Below are positions 45,621 through 54,760 of a stretch of DNA of 64,000 nucleotides, in pieces. Source of the DNA: XN24 sp035514535 (GTDB lineage: Bacteria > Pseudomonadota > Gammaproteobacteria > Steroidobacterales > XN24); NCBI GenBank assembly GCA_035514535.1, contig DATKAZ010000055.1, forward strand, positions 124,001 to 188,000, written 5' to 3'. Each line of letters starts with the position of its first letter. The first letter of the stretch is position 1. The translations under genes and the position numbers were made by a program. The notes below the pieces were generated by a model. The model worked only from the letters and a program-made list of their open reading frames with translations. It had not been told where the DNA came from and ran no database searches.

Positions 45621-47030
45621 TCAGACGCTGTAATACATATCGAATTCAACGGGATGGGTCGTCATGCGCAGCCGCAATACGTCGGCCATCTTGAGTTTGA
45701 TGTAGGCGTCGATCAGGTCGTCCGTGAAGACGCCGCCCGCAGTCAGGAATGCGCGATCCGCGTCGAGGGCGTTCAGCGCATCCTCGAGCGAATAACAGAC
45801 TTCCGGGATGCCCTTCGATTCCTCTGCGGGCAGGTCGTAGAGATCCTTGTCCATTGGGTCGCCCGGATGAATCCTGTTCTGAATGCCGTCGATCCCGGCC
45901 ATCATCATCGCAGTGAACGCGAAATAGGGGTTCGCGGTCGAGTCCGGGAAACGCACCTCGATGCGCCGCCCCTTCGGATTCGGGATGTACGGGATGCGTA
46001 TGGATGCCGAGCGGTTACGGGCCGAATACGCCAGCTTGACCGGGGCCTCGAAGCCCGGGACGAGTCGCTTGTAGCTGTTCGTCGCGGGGTTCGTAAAGGC
46101 GTTCAGCGCGCGGGCATGCTTGATGATCCCGCCGATGTAGTACAAGGCGGTTTCGGAAAGGCCGCCGTACTCTTCCCCTGTGAAGATGTTCTTGCCGTCC
46201 TTCGCCAGCGACTGGTGGACGTGCATGCCATTGCCGTTGTCGCCGACCAGCGGCTTGGGCATGAACGTCGCGGTCTTGCCGTAGCCCTGGGCGACGTTCC
46301 ACACGACATACTTGAGCTTCTGCACCTCGTCGGCCTTCTTGACCAGCGAGCCGAATGCCACGCCGATCTCGCACTGCCCGGCCGTCGCGACCTCGTGGTG
46401 GTGCACCTCCGGGTCGAGCCCCATGTCCTCGAGCACCATGCACATGGCGGAGCGGATATCGTGCAGCGAGTCCACCGGAGGCACCGGGAAGTAGCCGCCC
46501 TTTACGGTCGGCCGATGCCCGAAGTTGCCGTCAGCGTAGATCTTCTCCGAGTTCCAGCCGGCCTCGGACGAGTCGACCTGGTAGGAAACACCCTTCATCT
46601 CCGATGCCCACCGGACGTCATCGAAAATGAAGAACTCGTTCTCCGGGCCGAAATAGGCGACGTCTGCAATCCCCGTGGACTTCAGGAATGCCTCGGCGCG
46701 GTGCGCGAGTGAGCGGGGGTCACGCTCGTAGCCCTGCATGGTCGAGGGCTCGACGACATCGCAGGTGATATTGATCGTGGTGTCCTCGGAAAACGGATCG
46801 ATCACCGCCGTCGCGGGGTCCGGCATCAGGATCATGTCGGACTCATTGATGCTCTTCCATCCCGCGATGGACGAGCCGTCGAACATCTTGCCCTCCTCGA
46901 AGAGGTCATCGTCGACCTTGCTGGACGGAAGGGTCACATGCTGCTCCTTGCCCTTGGTGTCCGTGAAACGCAGGTCCACGAAGGCGACCTCCTTCTCACG
47001 CATGAGCTCGAGCACGTCTTTGGCTTTCAT
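45621..47030 (-). CDS. glnA: Glutamine synthetase, type I
   Basis: A 469-residue GSI enzyme that forms glutamine from glutamate, ammonia and ATP. Recognisable are the latch/N-terminal 'VDLRFTDTKGKEQHVT', 'MFDGSSIAGW' (about 50-59), 'FGPENEFFIFD' (metal Glu residues), 'NGNGMHVHQSL' (about 265-275) and 'NPATNSYKRLVPGFEAP'. The adenylylation loop 'KDLYDLPAEE' has the target Tyr, so GlnE control is expected. The ATG at 47030 gives the normal N-terminus. A sigma-54 promoter and an NtrC site lie upstream. Confidence 0.98.
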   Translation of the reverse strand: MKAKDVLELMREKEVAFVDLRFTDTKGKEQHVTLPSSKVDDDLFEEGKMFDGSSIAGWKSINESDMILMPDPATAVIDPFSEDTTINITCDVVEPSTMQGYERDPRSLAHRAEAFLKSTGIADVAYFGPENEFFIFDDVRWASEMKGVSYQVDSSEAGWNSEKIYADGNFGHRPTVKGGYFPVPPVDSLHDIRSAMCMVLEDMGLDPEVHHHEVATAGQCEIGVAFGSLVKKADEVQKLKYVVWNVAQGYGKTATFMPKPLVGDNGNGMHVHQSLAKDGKNIFTGEEYGGLSETALYYIGGIIKHARALNAFTNPATNSYKRLVPGFEAPVKLAYSARNRSASIRIPYIPNPKGRRIEVRFPDSTANPYFAFTAMMMAGIDGIQNRIHPGDPMDKDLYDLPAEESKGIPEVCYSLEDALNALDADRAFLTAGGVFTDDLIDAYIKLKMADVLRLRMTTHPVEFDMYYSV

Positions 47031-47128
47031 CGGGTCATTCCTCCGAGTCTGGATGCGATGGGGCCCGTCTCCCCGGACTGGCTGCCGGGGTTCGGCGGGC
47101 AAACGAGAAACTGTTCGTATTGCTGCGT

Positions 47129-47144
47129 TGCAGGATTCATGCCA
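47129..47144 (-). promoter_or_regulatory. Sigma-54 promoter of glnA
   Basis: Read leftward: TGGCATGAATCCTGCA, with GG (-24) and GC (-12) exactly 10 bases apart and only small departures from TGGCAC-N5-TTGCA. Transcription would start about 12 bases on, leaving a leader of about 85 bases before glnA. Confidence 0.85.
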
Positions 47145-47217
47145 GCCGCCCGCCCTCGAGGCGGCGCCGGACCGCGCCCGTGCGGGGCCTGCGCATCCCG
47201 TCCGGGGCCGTATTTTC

Positions 47218-47232
47218 GCACCACGCCGGTGC
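47218..47232. promoter_or_regulatory. NtrC-binding site (enhancer) for glnA
   Basis: GCACC-N5-GGTGC matches the NtrC dyad perfectly and lies about 75-90 bases upstream of the -24 element, a normal enhancer distance. A degenerate second half-site (GCACC at 47249) lies 31 bases further up. The divergent glyQ start is 90 bases away on the other side. Confidence 0.75.
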
Positions 47233-47322
47233 GTCGGGGCGGCACCTTGCACCAGAATAGACCACCGTGGCCCGCCACGGGCCTGGGTTATACTTGCGCG
47301 CCCTCCAAGCACGGTAACAGCT

Positions 47323-48255
47323 ATGCGTTGCGCGGAAATCGGCCCGGCGCCGGCCACGTTCCAGGCGCTGCTGCTCGAGTTGCAGAGCTACTGGGCCGCC
47401 GCGGGCTGCGTGCTCCTGCAGCCGCTCGATCTCGAGGTCGGCGCGGGGACGTTTCACCCCGGGACCTTTCTCAGGGCAATCGGCCCGGAGCCCTGGAGCG
47501 CCGCCTACGTGCAGCCCTGCCGCCGGCCCACCGACGGGCGCTATGGCGACAACCCGTTCCGCCTGCAGCATTACTACCAGTTCCAGGTCGTCATCAAGCC
47601 GTCGCCCCTGGAGTTCCAGGATCTCTATCTCGACTCCCTGCGGGCGGTGGGGATCGACCCCCGCGTTCACGACATTCGCTTCGTGGAGGACAACTGGGAG
47701 TCGCCGACCCTAGGCGCGTGGGGACTCGGCTGGGAGGTATGGCTGAACGGGATGGAGATCACCCAGTTCACTTACTTCCAGCAGGTCGGCGGGCTCGACT
47801 GTCGGCCGGTGACGGGTGAGATCACCTATGGGCTCGAGCGCATCGCAATGTACCTGCAGGGCGTAGACAGCGTATTCGACCTCTGCTGGTCGGACGGACC
47901 GCTGGGGCGCGTCTCCTACGGCGACGTCTATCACCAGAACGAGGTGGAGATGTCCACCTATAACTTCGAGCAGGCGGATATCGCGGTGCTGTTCCGGCAT
48001 TTCGATGAGCACGAGCGTGCCTGCGCGGCGCTGCTCGCCCGGGGACTGCCTTTGCCCGCGTACGAGCAGGTCCTGAAGGCCTCGCACGTCTTCAACCTGC
48101 TGGATGCCCGCCGGGCCATTTCGGTGACCGAGCGACAGCGCTTTATCCTCCGTGTGCGCGCGATGGCGCGCAGCGTGGCGGAGACCTATTACGCCAGTCG
48201 CGAGGCGCTCGGCTTCCCGATGCTGCAGCAGGCGAAGGATGCCGCCCATGGCTGA
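47323..48255 (+). CDS. glyQ: Glycyl-tRNA synthetase alpha subunit
   Basis: A 310-residue class II catalytic subunit of the bacterial alpha2beta2 GlyRS. Clear family segments are 'TFQALLLELQSYWAAAGCVLLQPLDLEVGAGTFHP' region (about residues 11-45), 'AYVQPCRRPTDGRYGDNPFRLQHYYQFQV' (about 61-89) and 'GLERIAMYLQGVDSVFDL'. The ATG at 47323 gives the expected N-terminus. It overlaps glyS by 8 bases. Confidence 0.97.
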   Translation: MRCAEIGPAPATFQALLLELQSYWAAAGCVLLQPLDLEVGAGTFHPGTFLRAIGPEPWSAAYVQPCRRPTDGRYGDNPFRLQHYYQFQVVIKPSPLEFQDLYLDSLRAVGIDPRVHDIRFVEDNWESPTLGAWGLGWEVWLNGMEITQFTYFQQVGGLDCRPVTGEITYGLERIAMYLQGVDSVFDLCWSDGPLGRVSYGDVYHQNEVEMSTYNFEQADIAVLFRHFDEHERACAALLARGLPLPAYEQVLKASHVFNLLDARRAISVTERQRFILRVRAMARSVAETYYASREALGFPMLQQAKDAAHG

Positions 48256-50338
48256 GCGCGCCGACTTCCTGGTCGAGATCGGGACCGAGGAACTACCGCC
48301 GAAGGCACTGGCGGTACTGGCGACCGCCTTCCGCGACGGCCTGGTCGCACGCCTGGCGGAAGCGCGGCTGGAGCACGGCGAGGTCGCGGGATTCGCCACG
48401 CCCCGCCGCCTCGCGGTGAAAGTGCGGCGCCTCGAAACCCGCCAGGCGGACCAGGAAGTCGTGCTGCGCGGGCCACCCGCGAGCATTGCCCGCGCCGACG
48501 GCGCTTGGACCAGGGCGGCAGAGAAGTTTGCCGCGTCGGCCGGCATCCCGGTCGATGAGCTGGTCGAGCGGAGCGAGGAGAAGGGCACTTACGTCTATGC
48601 CTGCAAGACCGAGATCGGCGCCGCGGCGGCCACGCTGCTGCCCGCCCTGGTCAGCGATGCACTGGCGGCGTTGCCGGTGCCACGACGCATGCGCTGGGGC
48701 GACGCCGAGACCGAGTTCGTGCGCCCGGTGCACTGGCTGGTGATGTTGCTGGGGACGGAGGTCGTGCCATGCGTGCTGCTAGGCGTCACGGCCGGCCGCG
48801 CGACTCGCGGACACCGTTTCATGGCGCCGCAGCCGCTGGACCTGGCGGCACCGGGTGACTACCCCGAGCGGCTCGAGCAGGAGGCCTTCGTCATCGCCGA
48901 CTTCGCGGCCCGTCGCGAGCGGATTCGCGCCCAGGCCGAGACCGCGGCCCGCGAACATGGCGGCAGGCTCGTGCTGGATCCCGCCCTGCTGGATGAAGTG
49001 ACGGCGCTCGTCGAGTGGCCGGTGCCGGTCAGCGGGGAATTCGAGGCGCGGTTCCTCGACCTCCCCGAGGAGGTGCTGATCGCGACGCTGCAGGATCACC
49101 AGCGTTACTTCCCGGTACGTGATTCCGGCGGCCGGCTTGCCGCGCGCTTCATCACGATCAGTAATATCGACAGCCCGGATCCGGACGTAGTCCGACAGGG
49201 AAACGAGCGCGTGGTGCGTCCGCGACTCGCCGACGCGGCCTTCTTCTGGGACCAGGACCGGCGCTCGCCGCTCGCCGCGCGGACCGCGTTGCTCGACAGC
49301 GTGGTGTTCCAGAACAAGCTCGGGAGCATCGGCGCCAAGAGCCGCCGCGTGGCGACGCTCGCCGCGGGGATCGCCGGACTGCTCGGCACCGACCGGGAAG
49401 CCGTGGAGCAGGCGGCGCGGCTGGCGAAGTGCGATCTCGTCACGTCCATCGTGGGCGAGTTTCCGGAGTTGCAGGGCATTATCGGCCGTTACTACGCGGC
49501 GGCCGACGGCGCCCCCGCCGACGTCGCGGCGGCTATCGAGGAGCAGTACCTGCCGCGCTTCGCGGGCGATCGCCTGCCGACGACGCCCACCGGACAGGTG
49601 CTCGCCCTGGCGGACAAGCTGGACACCATCGCGGGCATATTCGTCATCGGGCAACGGCCGACCGGCAACCGCGATCCTTTCGCCATTCGCCGCGCCGCGC
49701 TGGGCGTGCTCAGAATCCTGGTGGAATGCGAACTGGATCTCGACGTCCCCGCGCTGGTGGCCGAGGCCGTTGCCGCCCAGCCGCTGGAAGGGGCTGCCGG
49801 CGTGGCCGCGGACATCATGGATTTCCTGCTGGAGCGTCTCCGCGGCTATTACCTCGACGGCGGCGCGACCGTCGGCGCGCGCCACGACACTTTCGAGGCC
49901 GTGCTCGCGCGCCGGCCGTCGTCGCTGGTCGATTTTCACCAGCGGCTCGTCGCGGTGCAGGAGTTCGAACGCCTGGATGCCGCCGGCGCCCTGGCCGCCG
50001 CCAACAAGCGCATCGCAAACATCCTGCGCCAGGCGGAAGGCGAGGTGTCAGAAGGCGTAAACCCCGACCTGCTGCAGGAGGAGGCCGAACGCGTGTTATA
50101 CCGGCGGATCCAGGCGCTGGAAGCCGATGTCCGCCCGCTGGTGGCGGCGCGGCGTTATCGCGAAGCCCTCGAGCGACTTGCGACCCTGCGCGACGTGGTG
50201 GACCGGTTCTTCGACGACGTGCTCGTCATGGCGCCCGATGCGCGGCTGCGCAACAATCGCCTCTCGTTGCTCGCCAGCCTGCGAGGGCTGTTCATGGGCA
50301 TTGCCGATGTCTCGAGGCTCGGTGTCGCGGCTTCCTGA
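48248..50338 (+). CDS. glyS: Glycyl-tRNA synthetase beta subunit
   Basis: A 696-residue subunit that carries the tRNA-binding domains of GlyRS. It starts with the typical 'DFLVEIGTEELPPKAL' (about residues 5-20) and contains 'EEVLIATLQDHQRYFPV' (about 273-289), an HD-like middle domain and a C-terminal anticodon-binding DALR region ('FFDDVLVMAPDARLRNNRLSLLASL'). It overlaps glyQ and is followed 7 bases later by plsC. Confidence 0.97.
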   Translation: MAERADFLVEIGTEELPPKALAVLATAFRDGLVARLAEARLEHGEVAGFATPRRLAVKVRRLETRQADQEVVLRGPPASIARADGAWTRAAEKFAASAGIPVDELVERSEEKGTYVYACKTEIGAAAATLLPALVSDALAALPVPRRMRWGDAETEFVRPVHWLVMLLGTEVVPCVLLGVTAGRATRGHRFMAPQPLDLAAPGDYPERLEQEAFVIADFAARRERIRAQAETAAREHGGRLVLDPALLDEVTALVEWPVPVSGEFEARFLDLPEEVLIATLQDHQRYFPVRDSGGRLAARFITISNIDSPDPDVVRQGNERVVRPRLADAAFFWDQDRRSPLAARTALLDSVVFQNKLGSIGAKSRRVATLAAGIAGLLGTDREAVEQAARLAKCDLVTSIVGEFPELQGIIGRYYAAADGAPADVAAAIEEQYLPRFAGDRLPTTPTGQVLALADKLDTIAGIFVIGQRPTGNRDPFAIRRAALGVLRILVECELDLDVPALVAEAVAAQPLEGAAGVAADIMDFLLERLRGYYLDGGATVGARHDTFEAVLARRPSSLVDFHQRLVAVQEFERLDAAGALAAANKRIANILRQAEGEVSEGVNPDLLQEEAERVLYRRIQALEADVRPLVAARRYREALERLATLRDVVDRFFDDVLVMAPDARLRNNRLSLLASLRGLFMGIADVSRLGVAAS

Positions 50339-50344
50339 TCCGGG

Positions 50345-51121
50345 GTGCGGCGGGTGATCTGGCTGCGCTCGCTGCTGTACACGCTGTTCCTGTTCCTGTC
50401 GGTGCCGCTGCACGCGACCGCGGTCGTGCTGGCGGCTCCATTCGGCCACCGGGCGTGTTACCGGGTGGCCGTCAACTGGGCCCGTATCAACCTGTGGATG
50501 CTCGACAAGCTGTGCGGACTGCGGTTCGAGATCGAGGGTGCCGCGCACATCCCCGCCCAGTCATGCGTCCTCTACTGGAAGCACGAGTCGGTACTCGAGG
50601 CCCTCGTGGGTGCCGTCGCCTTCCCACCGCAAACCTGGGTGGTGAAACGCGAGCTGATGTGGATCCCGTTTTTCGGCTGGGGACTGGCGCAGCTCAGGCC
50701 GATCGCCATCAACCGCAGGGCGGGGCGAACGGCGGTCAAGCAGGTGATGTCCCAGGGCCGGGAGCGGCTTGCGAGTGGGCTGTACGTGGTGATCTACCCG
50801 GAGGGGACGCGCGTCCTGCCGGGCGAGGAACGGCGCTTCGGCATCAGCGGCGCCGCGCTCGCGAAATCCGCCGGACGGCCGATCCTGCCGATCGCCCACA
50901 ACGCGGGGGATTTCTGGCCGCGGCGGAGCCTCCTCAAGCGACCGGGAATCGTGCGCGTGGTCATCGGCCCGCCCATCGACACGACCGACCTCAGCCACGA
51001 GGAAATCACCCGCCGTGGGCGCGAATGGATCGCCACCACACTGGATCGCATCAGCCCGGCCAGGACGCGCCTTGCCGACACCCACGCCGGGGCGATCGGC
51101 GACGACCAGGCGCGAAGTTAA
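50345..51121 (+). CDS. plsC: 1-acylglycerol-3-phosphate O-acyltransferase (PlsC family)
   Basis: A 258-residue membrane acyltransferase that converts lysophosphatidate to phosphatidate. One N-terminal helix (about residues 8-30) is followed by the acyltransferase motifs: motif I reads 'WKHESVLEAL' (HX4E rather than the classic HX4D, as in the KHQS-type branch), then 'PFFGWGLAQL' and motif III 'YPEGTRV' (about 153-159). GTG start, 7 bases after glyS. Confidence 0.9.
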   Translation: MRRVIWLRSLLYTLFLFLSVPLHATAVVLAAPFGHRACYRVAVNWARINLWMLDKLCGLRFEIEGAAHIPAQSCVLYWKHESVLEALVGAVAFPPQTWVVKRELMWIPFFGWGLAQLRPIAINRRAGRTAVKQVMSQGRERLASGLYVVIYPEGTRVLPGEERRFGISGAALAKSAGRPILPIAHNAGDFWPRRSLLKRPGIVRVVIGPPIDTTDLSHEEITRRGREWIATTLDRISPARTRLADTHAGAIGDDQARS

Positions 51122-51249
51122 TCGCTGCCAAAGAATCAAGCGCCCACGCGGCAGGGGCTGCAGCCATTAATGTATTCAATATATTCCATGCAAACTTTCG
51201 GCTGCGGGCGCATCTGCCGCGAACGGCGCCTAATCAGGCGCGAAAAGCG

Positions 51250-53664
51250 TCAAACGTCGAGGTTCGCGACGGATAATGCGTTTTTCTCGATAAATTCGCG
51301 CCGCGGCTCGACCTGGTCTCCCATCAGCGTCGTGAAGATATCGTCGGCCGCAACGGCGTCTTCGACTCGCACCTGCATCAGCCGCCGGGTCTCGGGATTG
51401 ACCGTCGTGTCCCACAGCTGGGCGGGGTTCATTTCACCCAGGCCCTTATAGCGCTGGATCGCCTGGCCTTTGCGCGCCTCGCTCATCAGCCACTCGACGG
51501 CCTCGCGAAAGGACGCGACGGCCTGGCGCTTTTCGCCGCGCACCACGCAGGCGCCTTCGCCGACCAGGTCCGCGAGTTCGGCGCCCAGTCCGGCAATGCG
51601 CCGGTATTCTGCCGATTCGAAGAATTCGCGCTGCAGCGAGCGCGCGGTGTCCACGCCGTGATGCCGCCGCGCGATGCGGATCTCCCAGCCTGCCGTGCCG
51701 GCATCGCGAACCAGAGAGAGCGTATAGCGTGGCGCATCCGCGGGGCCGGCGAGCCTGCGCGCGAGCGTCGCCATCCATGTGTCCACGCGCCCGAGGTCAT
51801 CGAGTTCCGCGTGGGTCAGCGGCGCGCTGTAGAGCAGCTGCTCCAGCACGCGCTCATCATAGCGGCGTCCGAGGCGATTGATGATCGCCATCACCTCGGT
51901 ATATTTCTTGATCAGCGACTCGAGGCCCGGGCCCTGAAGCGGCGGCGCATCCTGCGTAACGAACAGCGCAGCCCCCTCGAGAGCGAGGTTGGACAGATAG
52001 GCATTGAGCTCGGCATCGTCTTTTACATAATGCTCCTGTTTGCCCTTCTTGATCTTGTATAGCGGCGGCTGCGCGATATAGATATGGCCGCGCTCGATCA
52101 GCGCCGGCATCTGCCGATAGAAGAACGTCAGCAGCAACGTCCGGATGTGCGACCCGTCGACGTCTGCGTCCGTCATGATGATGATGCGGTGATAGCGCAG
52201 CTTGTCGGGGTTGAACTCTTCCCGGCCGATGCCGCATCCCAGCGCCGTGATCAGCGTGCCGACCTCGGCAGATGACAGCATCTTGTCGAAGCGCGCCTTC
52301 TCGACGTTGAGAATCTTGCCCTTCAGCGGCAGGATCGCCTGCGTGCGCCGGTCGCGACCCTGCTTCGCGGAACCGCCCGCCGAGTCGCCCTCGACGAGAA
52401 ACATCTCAGACAGGGCGGGGTCCTTCTCCTGGCAGTCCGCCAGCTTGCCCGGCAGCCCTGCCACGTCGAGGGCCCCTTTCCGACGCGTCATCTCGCGGGC
52501 CTTGCGGGCGGCCTCGCGGGCGCGCGCGGCGTCGATGATCTTGCCGACGATGGCCTTGGCATCGGCGGGCTGTTCCAGCAGGAATTCCTCGAGCTTCTCC
52601 GCCATCAGCGATTCGACCACGGCCTTGACCTCGGACGAGACGAGCTTGTCTTTGGTCTGGGAGGAAAACTTCGGGTCCGGCACCTTGACCGACAGTACGG
52701 CCGTCAGGCCCTCGCGAGCATCATCCCCCGTCGTGCCCACCTTCTCCTTGCGGGCGACGTTTTCACGCTCGATATAACCGTTCAGCGTGCGCGTCAGGGC
52801 GCTGCGGAAGCCCGCCAGGTGCGTTCCGCCGTCACGCTGGGGGATCGTATTCGTGAAGCAGAACATGCTTTCCTGGTAGGAGTCGTTCCACTGCATCGCG
52901 ACTTCCACGATGACGCTGTCGCGTTCGCTCTGGAAGTAGAACACTCGCGGGTGGACGGGCGTCTTGTTGCGATTCAGGTGCTCTACGAATGCACGGATGC
53001 CGCCTTCGTACTGGAACACGTCTTCCTGCCCGTCGCGTTCATCCTGGAGCTCGATCCGCACTCCCGAGTTCAGGAACGACAGCTCGCGCAGGCGCTTCGC
53101 AAGGATGTCGTAGTGGAAATCGATGTTCGTGAAGACTTCCGGGCTGGGCCGGAAGCGAATCACGGTGCCGGTACGGGTCGTTTCGCCGGTGATCCTGAGG
53201 TCGTAGACGGGCTTCCCGAGGCGGAATTCCTGCCTGTGAATCCTCCCGTCCCGGTAGATCGTCATGTCCAGGTGTTCCGACAAGGCGTTGACGACCGACA
53301 CGCCGACGCCGTGCAAACCGCCCGATACCTTGTACGAGTTGTCGTCGAACTTCCCGCCCGCGTGAAGTACGGTCATGATCACCTCGGCCGCGGAACGCCC
53401 CTCCTCCGGGTGCAGATCGACCGGCACACCCCGACCGTCGTCGGCGACAGTGACCGACTCGTCGGCATGGATGATGACCTTGACGGTGGAGCAATAGCCG
53501 GCCAGCGCCTCGTCGATCGAGTTGTCGACTACCTCGAATACCATGTGGTGCAGGCCGGTGCCGTCATCGGTGTCCCCGATGTACATGCCCGGACGCTTTC
53601 GGACAGCATCTAACCCTTTGAGAACCTTGATATTTCTTGAGTCGTACGTGCGCGTGTCGGTCAT
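51250..53664 (-). CDS. gyrB: DNA gyrase subunit B
   Basis: An 804-residue type II topoisomerase ATPase subunit. It has the GHKL ATP site ('VVDNSIDEALAGY', 'DDGRGVPVDLHPEEG', 'GLHGVGVSVVNALS'), a transducer domain and TOPRIM with 'EGDSAGGSAKQGRDR' (about residue 425) and 'DADVDGSHIRTLLLTF' (about 500). A GyrB-specific insertion of about 170 residues in the C-terminal part gives the normal gammaproteobacterial length. It ends the dnaA-dnaN-recF-gyrB cluster. Confidence 0.98.
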   Translation of the reverse strand: MTDTRTYDSRNIKVLKGLDAVRKRPGMYIGDTDDGTGLHHMVFEVVDNSIDEALAGYCSTVKVIIHADESVTVADDGRGVPVDLHPEEGRSAAEVIMTVLHAGGKFDDNSYKVSGGLHGVGVSVVNALSEHLDMTIYRDGRIHRQEFRLGKPVYDLRITGETTRTGTVIRFRPSPEVFTNIDFHYDILAKRLRELSFLNSGVRIELQDERDGQEDVFQYEGGIRAFVEHLNRNKTPVHPRVFYFQSERDSVIVEVAMQWNDSYQESMFCFTNTIPQRDGGTHLAGFRSALTRTLNGYIERENVARKEKVGTTGDDAREGLTAVLSVKVPDPKFSSQTKDKLVSSEVKAVVESLMAEKLEEFLLEQPADAKAIVGKIIDAARAREAARKAREMTRRKGALDVAGLPGKLADCQEKDPALSEMFLVEGDSAGGSAKQGRDRRTQAILPLKGKILNVEKARFDKMLSSAEVGTLITALGCGIGREEFNPDKLRYHRIIIMTDADVDGSHIRTLLLTFFYRQMPALIERGHIYIAQPPLYKIKKGKQEHYVKDDAELNAYLSNLALEGAALFVTQDAPPLQGPGLESLIKKYTEVMAIINRLGRRYDERVLEQLLYSAPLTHAELDDLGRVDTWMATLARRLAGPADAPRYTLSLVRDAGTAGWEIRIARRHHGVDTARSLQREFFESAEYRRIAGLGAELADLVGEGACVVRGEKRQAVASFREAVEWLMSEARKGQAIQRYKGLGEMNPAQLWDTTVNPETRRLMQVRVEDAVAADDIFTTLMGDQVEPRREFIEKNALSVANLDV

Positions 53665-53693
53665 GGTGGCAGCTGGCCCGGGTAAATGAGAAA

Positions 53694-54752
53694 TTATACC
53701 ACTTCGACGACCCGGCCCTGTTCCACGTGGAACCGGCGTGCCGCCGGCATCCCCGGCAATCCGTCGGCCTCCAGCGCGGTCAGGAACACCTGGAACGGCA
53801 GTTCCGAGATCAGCTTGAGCAGCCCCTCACACCGTTCCCGGTCCAGCTCGGCTGCCGGATCATCCACCAGCAGGATGCCGCGGTTCCGCCACATCGGCCC
53901 AAGCAGCCGCGCCTGGCCGAGGATCAGGGCCGCGGCCACGAGCTTCTGCTGGCCGCGAGAGACCCAACCGCGGGCGCGGTGGTCATCCAGGAGCAACGAC
54001 ACATCGGCCCGATGTGGCCCCACCTGTGTCATTCCAGCCCGCAGGTCCCGATCGCGATGCAAAGCGAGCGCCTCCGCAAGGTCCTGGCCCGCGCCCTGCC
54101 CCGGGCGATACACGAGCCGCAGATGCGTGCCCAGCAGCCTGCAAGCCGCTTCGTCGACCGGTTCCGCCAGCATCTCGATGGTCGCCTCGCGCAGGCTGTC
54201 GAGCACACGCCCACTGTCGGCCAGCGCCCGTTCCCAGATTTCTAAGGACGCCCGGCCCTGGCGGGCCTTGAGTGCGGCGTTTCGCTGCCGCAATGCCCGC
54301 TGATAGCTGCGCCAGGCCTCCAGGAAACCTGGTTTCACGTGAAACGTCGCCCAGTCGAGGTACCGGCGGCGCTCTCCCGGCCCGTCCTGGACCAGCCGGT
54401 GGACATCCGGGTCCAGCAGCTGGACCGGCAGGATCTCCGCGAGCAGGGCGAGCTGGCCGACGGGCTCGCCACCCGAGCGAGCGCTCCAGCCGCTGCGCGT
54501 CACCTCCACGCCCAGGACCCGCCCATCCGACAGCCGGCCGACAGACCTCAGGCTGTCGGCGCCCTCCCGGATCATTGCCTCGCGACGCGCCGTGCGAAAG
54601 GAGCGTCCCCGCCCCAGCAAAAAAATCGCCTCGAGCAGGCTGGTCTTGCCCGACGCGTTTCGCCCCGTGATGAGATTGATTCCCGGCGCCGGAGCCAGGG
54701 CCGCTTCTTTGAGACAGCGCAACCCCGTGACAGTCAGGCTTTCCAGCCCCAT
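53694..54752 (-). CDS. recF: DNA replication and repair protein RecF
   Basis: A 352-residue SMC-like ATPase that helps load RecA at gaps. Walker A 'GRNASGKTSLLEAI' is at about residues 30-43, the signature region is 'VSRGQQKLVAAALILGQ' (about 265-281), and Walker B is 'ILLVDDPAAELD' (about 296-307). The ATG at 54752 is chosen because it gives 'MGLESLTVTGLR', the usual RecF start, 8 bases after dnaN. Upstream residues are not conserved. Confidence 0.95.
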   Translation of the reverse strand: MGLESLTVTGLRCLKEAALAPAPGINLITGRNASGKTSLLEAIFLLGRGRSFRTARREAMIREGADSLRSVGRLSDGRVLGVEVTRSGWSARSGGEPVGQLALLAEILPVQLLDPDVHRLVQDGPGERRRYLDWATFHVKPGFLEAWRSYQRALRQRNAALKARQGRASLEIWERALADSGRVLDSLREATIEMLAEPVDEAACRLLGTHLRLVYRPGQGAGQDLAEALALHRDRDLRAGMTQVGPHRADVSLLLDDHRARGWVSRGQQKLVAAALILGQARLLGPMWRNRGILLVDDPAAELDRERCEGLLKLISELPFQVFLTALEADGLPGMPAARRFHVEQGRVVEVV

Positions 54753-54760
54753 GCAGCCGA

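Noticed and set aside
47031..47357. N-terminal extension of glnA
   Set aside because: It would translate through the sigma-54 promoter and NtrC site. The ATG at 47030 matches all known GSI proteins.
50345..51121. HX4E in place of HX4D in PlsC as a sign of inactivity
   Set aside because: A KHxS-x-x-E form occurs in a regular branch of bacterial acyltransferases, and the YPEGTR motif is intact.
51226..51241. Hairpin GCGCCT-AATC-AGGCGC between plsC and gyrB as terminator
   Set aside because: No U-run follows it on either strand; the T-rich stretch lies before it in the gyrB direction.
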